Below are positions 13,035 to 23,979 of a stretch of 64,000 nt of DNA, piece by piece (the stretch's first letter is position 1; each line of letters starts with the position of its first letter). The notes under the pieces were generated by a model, which saw nothing but the letters and a program-made list of their open reading frames with translations, was not told the DNA's origin and ran no database searches. This stretch comes from Arcuatula senhousia (lineage: Eukaryota > Mollusca > Bivalvia > Mytilida > Mytilidae), in NCBI GenBank assembly GCA_963971305.1, contig OZ020306.1:74001022-74065021 (forward strand). The letters are read 5' to 3'. The translations under genes and the position numbers were made by a program.

Positions 13035-13441
13035 CACTTGTGTTAGGTTCAATAAAAATGCATCTGTAGAATGCTTGTATTATAGATATCGTATAAATGA
13101 TACATGACTGATCTTTTCATAATCAATTCAGAAAGGCACAAAATGAAATGGATCAAATTGAGCTGAAATTCTTTATCAATTGAAAGACAAATTTGGTATA
13201 CATAACTGTAGTTAGTACTTTTTAAGTATGTATCACAAGGATAATTGAATCTTGGAGGTAGCAAGAAAAGACCCTAACATTTCAACGCAAACTTGCAATA
13301 AGAAGATGTTAGACTGAGTCTGCAGAAGGAGCAGTAACTTCAAATGCAATTTTTGGTCTTGTTTTAGATTTTAAAGAGAATTTTTGTTTCATGGGGCAAC
13401 TAGAATAGAATGTGACTTAAGAAACTAATATATTTTTATAG
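13035..13441. other. Non-coding stretch, probable intron of the lectin gene
   Basis: AT-rich sequence between the satellite array and the first visible lectin exon, ending in an acceptor (TATTTTTATAG). The preceding CTLD exon was not found here. Confidence 0.5.
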
Positions 13442-15805
13442 GATGGAGTTGGGTTGATGGGTCAAATAGTGACTTTCGAAATTGGAACTCTGGAGAGCCA
13501 TCCACATCTTTCCATGATTCAAGTGAAGATTGTGTTGAGATGAGACCTGACGGGACTTGGAATGATATAAATTGTGATCGTTATGAAAAACCATACATAT
13601 GCATGAGTGATAAAGGTAAAATTAACTAATCTGAAATGTTTTTTTTTATTAAGGAACGCCTTTCACATCTATAAATAATGTTTCGGTAGCAAAGTGTCGT
13701 TTCGAATATGTCATGCTTAATCAATAACAATTCGATATTACCATACTTATCTTTTTTTAGTTTTGAAGCCTTTGTCAGATATGTTTTCTTTATGTGATAA
13801 CATTATCTAATAAGACTTAACCCTTAGGTTTAAGACCAAACAAATCCGTTATACTTGAAGTGCATTTTTTCTATTCATGACTCAACCGAGTAACCATTGC
13901 CCCCCCCCAACCCAACCAAAAAAAAACAAACAAAAAACCCCCCAAATACCCAACACTTCAATGCCAACCTCCATTTGATATATGTTTTCCCCGATTTTAA
14001 TGAGCTAAAAAGCAAAACAAAGTTAAATGAAAAAAATAAATGAAGATTATTCGTTAAGTTTTGAGCAAAATCGTTTTTAAGATATTTCAAATTGAACTCA
14101 AGTATACATTTCTCGCATCAACTTCCCGTTTTAATCAATTCAAAGGGTTCCGTTTTAAACATTGGTCATGTTCTACTCGCAATGTATTAAAACCAATTAA
14201 ATTAAGAATCTTTATTGATATATTTTTTCTTTTTACAAGATCGTATTTCATGAAAATCAATTGCACAACAGCTTGGCATTACATGTAGTTGCGTCAACTT
14301 TTCAACTGTTTTTCTTTTTTCTTGGCTATTTTTTACTTTTGCCTAACATTTTCTGAAGAGTATATTCTGTTTATAAATTGTATAAAAGTAAGAATGTACC
14401 GTTTATGCGTTTTATTCCCTCTTTTGCTTATTTTCAAATTGCACACGTAAACCAACATTCCAATAACAGATTGTGTATCCCACACACGTGCAAGATGTTT
14501 ATTGTCTAATTACTTTGTATTTGTTCGTGGGACTTATATTGATTTCCTTGGTAGAGCATCACGTCTGACACAAAATTGCTAACACAGGGTAATGTTGCTC
14601 CTCAGTGGCTGTGTTCACTAAAGAAAATTTGCGGAAATCATGCGCTCATAGACAAGTATGTAATTTTCATTTCTCAGATAAGTACTAATGTTGGTTTGTC
14701 ATAGGATTTTGTCTTCCTCTACTGGATTTGACACACAAAAGTGCGGTTGGCAGCGCGATGGGTGTGCTAAAACAAGCAGAAACTACTCACTCCTCCCGAG
14801 GACCTGAGTTCACTCTCGTTACGGTATATGTTCGCATTTTGATAGCTATTCGGTTGTTTTTGTATCTTTGTGTTTTATGTTGTCTTTTTACCTGTTCTTG
14901 TTGGTGTTAAATTGTTTTGTCTCTCTGACTTTTGATATTTGGATTCCCCATTGGTACCTCTGCTTATTTAAGGAGATGGATCATGTATAAGTTTAAAGCT
15001 TGTTTTTAAACCCGTTTTTACATTTTTATTTCTGGATATGTAATGTTCGTGTAGTTATTTGAATAAATATATTTAAACTACAAATAAAAATTATTCGTTA
15101 ACTAAAACTTTAAGTTAGCTCAGTTATCTAAGATTCGATATTATTTTTTTTTAAGTTCAAACTACAACATTACCACCAACTACAACAACTATAAAGCAGA
15201 CGACAATCACCAAGGATACCGTTATCTCGATGGAAACAACAGAGAAATTAGAAAGAACATCCAATAAACCTGTTATTGTTCCAAACAAAGAACAAGCAAG
15301 AAGAAAGCAAACACAAAGTAAGTATTTGTAAATGAAAGTAATGAAATCTTTTTAAATCTTTATAAACACTTTTCCGAAAAATACACCAACATACATGGTG
15401 TATTGGGCTTATCTTCAAGAAAGATTATTATTGATAACAATAATAGTGTATAATTCAATAAAATAAAATATAATAGAATTTGATATAATATAATATAATA
15501 TAGTATAATACCTAAGCAGCTTCGACAAGTCTTGTTTATAAACTGACTCGTTTTTTTTATTTTCAGACCAAACAGAAACCCTGACAGCTGGACAAATCAT
15601 TGGGATATTGATTGGCATTGTGGGGGCACTACTTATAGTGAGCTGTATTGTGTTTATCATCCATTTTAACAAACAGAAGGGAGCATCCAAAACAAACAAT
15701 AGAAGCTTTGTAAACGCACTGTATTTAAAGACAACTGAGGAAATAAGTGATGATCCTACTAGAATGGGATCAACTGTCAAAATTTGTGGAACAGATACTT
15801 TGTAA
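13442..15805 (+). CDS. C-type lectin-like single-pass membrane receptor, last three exons
   Basis: Coding exons are 13442-13615, 15156-15317 and 15567-15805, all joined in phase 1 with GT-AG introns, and the gene ends at TAA 15803-15805. Exon one encodes the C-terminal half of a C-type lectin domain. It has the usual SWVDG/NWNSGEP turn, an EPS triplet where Ca-binding lectins have EPN or QPD, a WND motif, and the late cysteines. Exon two is a Thr/Pro-rich stalk. Exon three begins a hydrophobic helix (IIGILIGIVGALLIVSCI) followed by about 45 cytoplasmic residues with no clear ITIM or ITAM. Topology is inferred as lectin outside, short tail inside. Signal peptide and the first half of the lectin domain lie upstream and were not identified. 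EPS instead of EPN leaves sugar specificity open. Confidence 0.8.
14551..14970 (+). repeat. R1 repeat in the lectin intron
   Basis: Near full-length R1 copy, from AGAGCATCACGTCTGACAC to TGGTACCTCTGCTT, inside the first visible intron of the lectin gene. Confidence 0.8.
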
Positions 15806-16028
15806 CATAAATGATTTCCTTTTATTGACTAAAATGTTCCAAATAACTGCGTGTAACTCTTGTACACCTCTTGACACTTATACTATATGCATGAACAAAG
15901 TTCAGTCAGATCTAAACTATGTGATACTTCAGATGTTCAGATGCATGAAATATAAAAAAAGGAAAAATATTAATATTAACAGAAGATAACAAGAATGTCA
16001 TTAACAAAAAAGACCTTATTCTGATTTA

Positions 16029-16271
16029 TTATTCATAATATTTTTTCATAGCAAAAACATTATGCAACACTAAAATATTTTTGATTTGAATAAAAAGTAA
16101 GGGAATTTTGCTTCTGTTCCAATCATCAACCTCAAAGCTAAACCACCATTCAAATATAGCCCCTCTGAAAACGTCATTACCGGGGACCTCAATATAGTGG
16201 AAAACGAAAACTCTGCTATGTTTTGACAAGGACCAAATTATTGTGAGCCTAGTGCAATCAACTTGAACCAT
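16029..16271 (-). other. Unrecognised 80-codon open frame
   Basis: A minus-strand frame of 80 codons with ordinary, non-low-complexity composition, rich in aromatic residues (contains FVFHYIEVPGNDVF and IFEWWFSFEVDDW). Its 5' end overlaps the start of the 153-bp tandem duplication at 16266. No family was recognised. It may be a fragment of a dispersed element or an exon. Expression is unsupported. Confidence 0.25.
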
Positions 16272-16573
16272 AATTTCAAAACAATTATATATTAAGTTGA
16301 AGACAATGCCAGAAAATGGGCCAAAAAGAATCTGAAAAGAAAGCCATTTTTTTTCGGAGTGGATGTATTCTGTGGGGTCGTTTTCTTTTAAAGAATCAAT
16401 TCTTTAAAGGGTTTGATGAACCATAATTTCAAAACAATTATATATTAAGTTGAAGACTATGCCAGAAAATGGACCAAAAAAGAATCTGAAAAAGAAAGCG
16501 AAGTTTTTTCGGAGTGGATGTAATCTGTTGGGTCGTAATTTTAAAGAATCAATTCTTTGAAGGGTTTGATGAA
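16266..16573 (+). repeat. Two-copy tandem duplication, 153 bp unit
   Basis: The block beginning AACCATAATTTCAAAACAAT at 16266 recurs at 16419 with few differences through AGGGTTTGATGAAC. The copies are directly adjacent. Confidence 0.85.
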
Positions 16574-16846
16574 CATCAAGGCAACATTTATTTTCAACAA
16601 CCCCAAACTTGCTAAGACGTTCTCCACCTTTCGTCTCACACGATCGCTAAAAAAGCATCCTCCGTTATCAGTCACTGGTTGAAAATTCAAAATTATGTTA
16701 GACGAAATGTAAGTGATTATTTTGATTAGTGTTTGGCTGGCTGTTGTACTGAGATGATCACCTCAACAACACTTTTATGTCTTAATCCACAAACATGTTG
16801 TGTTTTGTGTAACTACCGGACCCAAAGATCGCAATGAAAGGGGAAA

Positions 16847-17245
16847 AGCAAAGGTACCAATGGGGTATCCGAATGTCAAAAGTATGAAAGGGCAGAGACA
16901 AAACCAGTAAACACCAACATGAACGGGACAAAAACAAACAACATGTAAAACATGGAAACACAAAATAACTGAGTATCAATCAACATCGCGAACTCCAGTC
17001 GAAACAAGAGTGAACTCAGGTGCAGTTCCTGCTTGCTATAGCACACCCGTTGCGTTGCCAACAGTCAATTCAGCGTGACAAACCAACATCTGCACTCATC
17101 TGAGAGATCGGAATCCCATATTTGTCTATAAGTGCATGATGTCTTCTGTAAAACGTTTTGAGTAGAGACAGCAACCGAGGAGAAACATAACCCCGTGAGA
17201 GTAATTTTTGCGTCATACGTGACGCTCTGCTAAGGAAATCGATGT
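16847..17245 (-). repeat. R1 repeat, near full length
   Basis: Reverse-orientation copy from GGTACCAATGGGG to GCGTCATACGTGACGCTCTG. Minus-strand open frames across it recur in other R1 copies and are not genes. Confidence 0.8.
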
Positions 17246-17457
17246 AAGTCCCGCACGCTCTGGAGTTACGAATTAATTGAGATCTGTAAACTCCATAAGC
17301 TGGAGCGGACGGAAGGGAAGGTTGACAATTGGAAAGTTGAAGTCATCACGCTTGTCAAAGAGCCTTGTTGAAAGTCTTCCTTGAGATTCAATTTCGAGAT
17401 GTAGATCTTAATATGAAGCAGACTTCCTGATTTGACCAACACTTAATCGATCTTTGG

Positions 17458-17693
17458 CAACGTGACGGGTTTTCTATAGCAAGCAGGAACTGCTTACTCT
17501 TCCGGAGCACCTGAGTTCACTCTCGTTTCGACATGAGTTTGCGTTGCTGAATGCGGTTTTGTTGTTATGTGTGTGTGTTTTATGTTGTTATGTGGTTTGT
17601 TTTGTTGTGATGATTTTTTGTCTGCCGGTTTTGTCTTTGTCTTCACGGTTTTATGATACTGATTACCCCTTTGGTACACCTTTGCTTCTTTGA
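17458..17693 (+). repeat. R1 repeat, variant subfamily
   Basis: Contains TTCCGGAGCACCTGAGTTCA. Its 3' half is a distinct variant (TATGTGGTTTGTTTTGTTGTG, ending CCCCTTTGGTACACC), shared with the copy at 28940-29170. Confidence 0.75.
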
Positions 17694-17825
17694 TAGTGTT
17701 GTGGTGGTACAACCAATCCCTAATTCAGCTGTTAAACCGTCAATATAATGTCTATTAGCTTCGGATTTTATTCCGGAATCTATATTTAATTTAACTTTTG
17801 TATTATTGTGATGACGTTTGCTGCG

Positions 17826-17888
17826 CTAAATAAAATAAAATACAGGTTACTTCAGGAATCTTTATTGGTTGGCGTCCGCAATCAGAAT
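17826..17888. repeat. 63-bp direct repeat, left copy
   Basis: Near-identical to 18709-18771. It begins CTAAATAAAATAAAATACAG and ends GTCCGCAATCAGAAT. The flanks diverge immediately on both sides. Confidence 0.9.
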
Positions 17889-18329
17889 ATATATATATAA
17901 TTCAATATTACAAATGATCTAATACAATGAAATCTTATTTGTTTAAATTGTAAATATTTCTGTCACTTTCACTATTTAAAATACATTTCAAATTCTAATA
18001 AACATGGGGAAAACACTCGCTTAACAAACATGGAGAGGTTACCGAATCGAAGATGGAATAATTGTCCTAATGAAACCACATATAAGCATAGATCTTATTA
18101 GTTAACATGCAAAATCACCTGTCCGTAACCTAGTAACTAATTTAAACATTCTAAATATATTATAAGTGACAAATTCGTTTTTCGCAAAATAATTTTTTTC
18201 TGTTGTAGATATCAGTTATCGCCCTTTGACAATAATATAAAGTTCTAACATATCGGAGACATAATGAACATATTTCCGGAATCTTACCAACATTTCTTTA
18301 TACATTCTAATCTAAAATAATCTAATGTT

Positions 18330-18385
18330 AGCAAAAACAACAATATATTCTAATGTTAGCAAAAACAACAATATATATATTTACA
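18330..18385. repeat. 27-bp tandem duplication
   Basis: TCTAATGTTAGCAAAAACAA plus a short AT tail occurs twice in a row in the AT-rich 3' flank of the retroelement ORFs. Confidence 0.8.
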
Positions 18386-18708
18386 ACATATTATGATACA
18401 TTATGGTACTATGTTTAAGCGCATCTATTTACTTTTATTTAAGCTTTCTCCTAACTCATATCGTTGTAAAATCATTAAAGAATTAACTTGTAACTTTTTC
18501 AATCTTATAATTAAAGTCTATGACTAATTCAAAATTTACCAATCTATTTTCTTATTTAATATGCTGTATTGCAATAGAATCAAACTTCATTTCTTTTTCT
18601 AAAGTAGTGTTATAAATTTCATTTTATATTACTTTAAAATACTTTTCCCAAATAAACTTTTTTTTACATATCTATTCTATAACAAAAATAAAATAAAATA
18701 TTACATAC

Positions 18709-18771
18709 CTAAATAAAATAAAATACAGGTTACTTCAGGAATCTTTATTGGTTGGCGTCCGCAATCAGAAT
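18709..18771. repeat. 63-bp direct repeat, right copy
   Basis: Partner of 17826-17888, 883 bp apart. On the minus strand it contains CCAATAAAGATTCC, a possible polyadenylation signal for the element. Confidence 0.9.
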
Positions 18772-19589
18772 GCCAAAACCACCCAATTTTGGAGGGTCCA
18801 AAATGTTTGACACGTGACTACGGATTACCACGATTCCCGAGTACCTGACCAATGGCTGTGCATTATTAATTAAAAAGTTCTGCCTTTTAGCTTGTCAATC
18901 TGGCTTAATTATATAATATTATAAATTTGCTGAGTACGTACATGTCAAGCTAATTTTGAGTAATTTAATTAACAAAATAAACATACAAAAGTAAAGCCGA
19001 ATTCCTGTCCCTTTTATGTTTCGACTTATTTATCACCAAATTTATCTCGAGGGTTTTCTTAAGTGTTACAAGGAATTTTTCCATTTATTTATAATTTAAT
19101 CCTATTTATCTATTACGAAACAAATTCTCTCTTTAATACGCACACCTGCATTTACAAAACGTGTCCTTTGTTCTGATACTATATTCTAATTTTATGTAAT
19201 ATTAAGTAAGAATTTTGAGACAAGTTAAAATATATTCTTCATATAAAATCCAAATTATTTTTAACTTGAAATTGAAATACTTTTATTTTGCAATCCTTCA
19301 TTAATTAAATATTATTTCTTCAAAATATTGTAACTAGATTTTTTAATACAAATTAATTTAACTTTTGTTTAAGGGTATGTTTTCAACCTCACATAACCCC
19401 AGTGGACAAAAACTTTGGTCCCTCAAAGTTTGATGAACCATCAATCATATAAAACAAAACACTACATATGTACATAAAAAAAAAACTAACATATATAAAA
19501 AATCAGAAAAATACATTATATTACAATAATAATAAGAATTCTTATGCAAAGGTCAGCATGACCTGATTGGTTTGATGATTGCAGACAGA
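18772..19589. other. 3' non-coding part of the retroelement
   Basis: AT-rich, with no ORF. A polypurine tract or LTR start could not be fixed from a single copy. Confidence 0.4.
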
Positions 19590-20252
19590 TTACATGTTGT
19601 TCTCTTCGTTGTGTTTTATCGCATGTTGTAATCTTTTGACCCAAATTTTAGTTAACTGGTCAGAAGGATGTAGACCATCAACAAACAGTCTATAGGCATA
19701 TTTAAATTTGCCTTTATGGCATTGGTGAACAGCACAGTGTACAAAAGGTGTCACCATGTTGTTTTTGGTGTTAATTTCTATCATATTTCTGTTTATGCTG
19801 TTAACCAATTCATTTAGTGTAGCTTGCATAGTGATATATTCTTTTTGGTACATCAGATATTTAGTTTTGCCAATTTGCTTTCTGTGATTGTTCCAAAGTT
19901 CTAAAGACATAGTGGCAATTGGTACAAAGATGACTTTGCAACCAATTGAATTCAGAAGATCAAAAATTGATTGAAGTTTTCTTAAAATATCATTAAGTTT
20001 TTCTTTACTGTTTCCTTCTAACCAGGACTCTTCATACGGAATAGCCACATTTTTTCTCCTGTCAGTGATGTCAGGAATGCCTGCCATGATGTAGACAATC
20101 TTTAATCCTTCAATATTCTTGAGTTTGTGGTAAGCCCTTTGTCCTAAGTCTAATAACTTAGCACCTGGTCTGACCACAAATTCACGACATATTACTTTGT
20201 CTTGCAAAGTTCTTCCACGACTTGACGAGAAGATATAACTGTGCGAGTAAGT
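19590..20252 (-). CDS. SGNH/GDSL-hydrolase-like accessory ORF of the retroelement
   Basis: The frame opens just after a 3' splice-site-like TTTTCTTAG, whose TAG is also an in-frame stop, at 20253-20255. It runs 221 codons including the stop. No suitable ATG lies near its start, so translation from a spliced mRNA is likely (inference). The C-terminal DGLHPSDQ fits the SGNH catalytic Asp-x-x-His block. AGIPDIT sits where the GxND block is expected. An IFSSSRGRTL stretch near residue 7 could hold the nucleophile Ser but lacks the classic GDS. The protein resembles members of the family that may have altered active sites. SGNH-type esterase modules are known as extra ORFs in some LINEs and in some rotifer LTR elements. 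Position 3' of the envelope ORF on the same strand supports element ownership. A captured host fragment is the alternative. Confidence 0.65.
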   Translation of the reverse strand, partial: TYSHSYIFSSSRGRTLQDKVICREFVVRPGAKLLDLGQRAYHKLKNIEGLKIVYIMAGIPDITDRRKNVAIPYEESWLEGNSKEKLNDILRKLQSIFDLLNSIGCKVIFVPIATMSLELWNNHRKQIGKTKYLMYQKEYITMQATLNELVNSINRNMIEINTKNNMVTPFVHCAVHQCHKGKFKYAYRLFVDGLHPSDQLTKIWVKRLQHAIKHNEENNM

Positions 20253-20561
20253 CTAAGAAAATGAGAAAGAGAGAAAAAAAAATCTTTAGGTTGTGCACTG
20301 CAATCATCAATAACCCAAAAAAAACCAAATTCAGTCTATATATACATGTAAGAGAAGAAGGAAACATCAACTTTTAAAAACACACACATACAAAATCATA
20401 TCATATACTTAATAATATTACAATTATATTTTCATTAATAAATCATTACATACATATATATTTATATTTTATTTTTTTTTTTTTGTATCTACTTTATATC
20501 ACTAAATATACATATACTCTCTCTTATGTATAGTCATGCATGTAGATATATATATTTTCAT

Positions 20562-20600
<39 letters not shown>

Positions 20601-21022
20601 AGCCTATCAAAACTAACATTTTGAATCTAACATAAGACTGCAAGAGCGTTCATTATGTCAGACCCTTATAACATAGGAAACAGTGACTGCAAGAGCCTTC
20701 ACTGGTATGAACTCTATCATTTCATGTTGACCGCAAGAGCTTTCAACAATTCACGATGAGAATTTTTGTTTGTTTGTTTTGTTTTGACTATGACTATGTA
20801 CTAGCTTTCAATGTGATATATAACAATTGACTATATAATAAAAAAAATCACAATACCTTTGTACATATACATGAACCATAAGCATACATAAAATTGACAA
20901 CATAAAACAAATTTTTTTTTTTTTACACATTACAGACACAAATCTCTTTGATATTCTTTAAGAACCTGACTGGCAATGAATTGAGACTGTTTTGAATCAG
21001 ACTTGTTCAGCTTATGTATCAT
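20253..21022. other. Spacer between envelope and SGNH ORFs
   Basis: Non-coding, with a long T run at about 20564-20597 and three spaced copies of a GACYGCAAGAGCNTTCA motif (about 20637, 20685, 20730). It probably contains the intron upstream of the SGNH exon. Confidence 0.5.
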
Positions 21023-23395
21023 TTAAAACTTTATATGCATGTTTTGATGGGATAATATTATGTAAACAAAAAATGGTTGTTGAAGAATTGATCTGATTTG
21101 CATTGCTTTCCAAAAGGAGACTTTAATGGACCTAGAAACCGAAATAGATTTTTGATTTAATTTGTTTGTGATGTTGAAGTCATCAGCATCAATCATTAGT
21201 GTTGGAAAGAAGTAGCCTTCAACAGTGAGGTCATTTATTTCAAAAGGAGTTTGAATGTTCCAATATGATGGACACAGTGGCATATTGAAAAGTTGAACGG
21301 TAACACAAGAAGAACCAGAAGTAATTTCTAATAATATCTTTGAATGATTATCAGTCGCCTTTCTATTTTTATACATACAAACAAAAATTAAAAAAACTAC
21401 TAAGATACCAATAATTGCAATTAAAGCATGATTTAGAGATAACTCGTTTAAAAATTCTAACGAAAAACTTGAGTTTGGTTGATTTGTTGAGGTTATATAA
21501 ATAAAAGATGGAGGAGTTGCCATGGCTTTTGCTTTAGTCGAGTGATCAATGATCATTATCGTCATCATTAAATGTCTTATTTTAAAGAAAGACCAAATGC
21601 TATAAACAAATAATACTGAAGCTAATATTGTGCCAATAAGTCCTAAAATCCCATTTAAATCAGGCCAGTTTGACTTGATATCAATTAAACCCTCTAAGAG
21701 TGGTTCTGCCAAAGTTTGAAAAACCATACTGTCTTTCTTAGTAGCTTCTGTCATTTTTTTAAGACTCAGATGATATTTTGTATCGTCTGACAAAAATTTA
21801 GTGAAAGAATGGTTATAAATTTTGAATGATGGAATTTGAATGTTTAAATCTTCCATAAAGGTAGAATTGGCTCGTATCCCTTCTAATAAATCTATATTAA
21901 AGTAATGTTGAAGTAAAGCTAAATTGACAGGGTGTACAATAGATATTTTATCAGATTTCTTGCAATTAGTTAAAGTTGGAGGAAGATATAATGTTTCTGT
22001 TATCATGGAACATTGGCATGGAATATGAACTATACAAAAATCACAACCTTTTTGAACTTTTTGTATTCCGTTGCAGTCCATATTTAATTGTGGAGTATTA
22101 TAAACTAATACTTTAGAAAAAGTAATTGGCTTAACACTTGGAGTGATAATATTTTGCAATAATCTAAAATCACAGGTTTCTTTAATATTTGCTTTCATAT
22201 CTTTAAAAATTGACATTAAACAAGAATTTTTCGATGAAATAAATGATTGATTTAGTTGACAATGAAATTTGTCCTTACTCTTCAAACATGATGAAAGTTC
22301 ATTCTTAGATACAGTTACGAAATAATCTGTTGTTTCTGAAATTGCAATAAAATCTGGAGTATTTAATAATTGTGTTCCATGCGTGGAGTTTGGTACTGGC
22401 ACTGGAACTGAAGTTACTTTGTATAATGAATAATTTGATCCTTTGTAAGCAATTGGTAATTTAATTAGTACAAAAATATCAGATTTGTGTTTAGAGTAAA
22501 TAAAATCATTAGATTCATAATAATATGTTGGATTTGTTTGTGAAACATAAAATCCAGGGTAATCTTTATTTAATAGATGCTGAATATGATGAATTGTTTG
22601 TTTCAACACAGAAGGTTTTATTAACAAGGGAGATAATTTGCCTTCAAGTAAATCAAAAACTCCATATTTAAGTTGATTAAGCTGTTGTCTGACTTCGGTT
22701 GACATAGAAATTGTATCTATAAGTTCAGATTGTAACATAAAAAATAGATTTTCTAATTCACTAGTAGTGTTATTGATTGTTTGATGAATTATATCAATTT
22801 CTTTATGATTATCTGATATCGCTGAAACAACTTTAGAAATTCTTTTATCTACAGTTTGCATAAAGCTTGATTCATGCTGATCATGCTTAGTTAAGGCATT
22901 AGTTATCTTAATGGTTCGGGTGGTCAATTCATTTATGTGCCTAGCCAGTATGTTGACATCATCAATTGTTGCCGTTCCAAACAATGTTTTACTTAGCTGA
23001 CCTACAAAGGACAGGATTGCTCGTTTTGACCTAGTTTTTCTTTTCTTCATTATTTTATGATCATGTTCCTCAAAGAGATCTTTTATCAAGTTGACAGTGA
23101 AATTTAAATTTCTGACATTTTCTGACTGATAGTCATTTAACTTTTCAACTAACTGATTAAACTGTTTACAATACATTTGGTTATTATCCTTACATAACTT
23201 CATTTTATGCGTTCCTTTCTTGATCGGAATCTTTATTTGAAAGGTGTGCATCCATATATCTGTTCCAAAATGCACTTTCCCTTTTTCTTCAAAATAGACC
23301 CCATAATTCAGCCTATTGAGTTGTCTACCAACTGATCTCGATTCTGCCATTACATGTACATTTAGCAGAGTGAACACAATACAACACCACATCAT
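21023..23395 (-). CDS. env: Envelope-like fusion glycoprotein (F-type), retroelement ORF3
   Basis: The open frame runs 23440-21023. The first ATG (23395) begins a hydrophobic signal peptide (MMWCCIVFTLLNVHVMA), and the frame itself opens at a TTGTAG acceptor-like site. A dibasic RSKR cleavage site lies about 122 residues after the ATG. It is followed by a hydrophobic, glycine-containing segment resembling the fusion peptide of baculovirus F and insect errantivirus Env proteins. Downstream are heptad-like helices, many cysteines and N-glycosylation sequons. A membrane anchor lies at about residues 585-607 and a second hydrophobic segment at about 655-675, then a long tail. Two hydrophobic segments are unusual for this class. 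No frameshift or stop interrupts the frame. Infectivity cannot be judged from sequence. Confidence 0.85.
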   Translation of the reverse strand: MMWCCIVFTLLNVHVMAESRSVGRQLNRLNYGVYFEEKGKVHFGTDIWMHTFQIKIPIKKGTHKMKLCKDNNQMYCKQFNQLVEKLNDYQSENVRNLNFTVNLIKDLFEEHDHKIMKKRKTRSKRAILSFVGQLSKTLFGTATIDDVNILARHINELTTRTIKITNALTKHDQHESSFMQTVDKRISKVVSAISDNHKEIDIIHQTINNTTSELENLFFMLQSELIDTISMSTEVRQQLNQLKYGVFDLLEGKLSPLLIKPSVLKQTIHHIQHLLNKDYPGFYVSQTNPTYYYESNDFIYSKHKSDIFVLIKLPIAYKGSNYSLYKVTSVPVPVPNSTHGTQLLNTPDFIAISETTDYFVTVSKNELSSCLKSKDKFHCQLNQSFISSKNSCLMSIFKDMKANIKETCDFRLLQNIITPSVKPITFSKVLVYNTPQLNMDCNGIQKVQKGCDFCIVHIPCQCSMITETLYLPPTLTNCKKSDKISIVHPVNLALLQHYFNIDLLEGIRANSTFMEDLNIQIPSFKIYNHSFTKFLSDDTKYHLSLKKMTEATKKDSMVFQTLAEPLLEGLIDIKSNWPDLNGILGLIGTILASVLFVYSIWSFFKIRHLMMTIMIIDHSTKAKAMATPPSFIYITSTNQPNSSFSLEFLNELSLNHALIAIIGILVVFLIFVCMYKNRKATDNHSKILLEITSGSSCVTVQLFNMPLCPSYWNIQTPFEINDLTVEGYFFPTLMIDADDFNITNKLNQKSISVSRSIKVSFWKAMQIRSILQQPFFVYIILSHQNMHIKF

Positions 23396-23440
23396 AAAAG
23401 CATAGGGGGCTAAGTTAAAAGACACCCGTCTTCTTATCTA

Positions 23441-23979
23441 CAACGAGAGAATTTAATAATTCAATGATTTGTAGAAAATTTTAGTTTCATGTTTTGTCGG
23501 ATTCAAAGCTAAATGTGTTGGATCCATTTGACACATTATTTAGCAAAAAATTTCAAATTGTTTCGACCAGCAAATCAATTAAAAACTTCTTATGAATCTT
23601 AAAAACATTCCTTAATGAATTTTACATAAGGACATTTGATGTGATTGTAGAATGTTATATTATTCATAATAAAATTATCACAAATAATTTAGACATCAGA
23701 ATGACATACTCGGCTAAATTTAATTTTACTTATTTTTCTAACTTAATTATTACATTTATTAATATATTATACATTCTTAACTATTCAATTTTTATTTTAT
23801 CCATTTCTTTTACATTTACATTTCTTATTTTACATTTTATCAATATTTGTACAGTACCGGTACTACATTTTCATCTTACTTTTTGTTTTTAATCATTTAC
23901 TTCTCAGTTCTCTGACTCTATACAATCTACTTCGACTACTTATTAAACAATTTGTTGTTTATATTTATGTAGCTGAAAG
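23441..23979. other. Pol-Env spacer
   Basis: AT-rich, with no domain on either strand. The 3' end on the minus strand leads to the acceptor-like site where the envelope frame opens. Confidence 0.5.

Noticed and set aside
10643..13052. Many long open frames on both strands (NRKMTHFPF / NEKENGSFSYSKSK repeats)
   Set aside because: They are by-products of the satellite, whose unit lacks stops in several frames; no start context, domain or splice structure.
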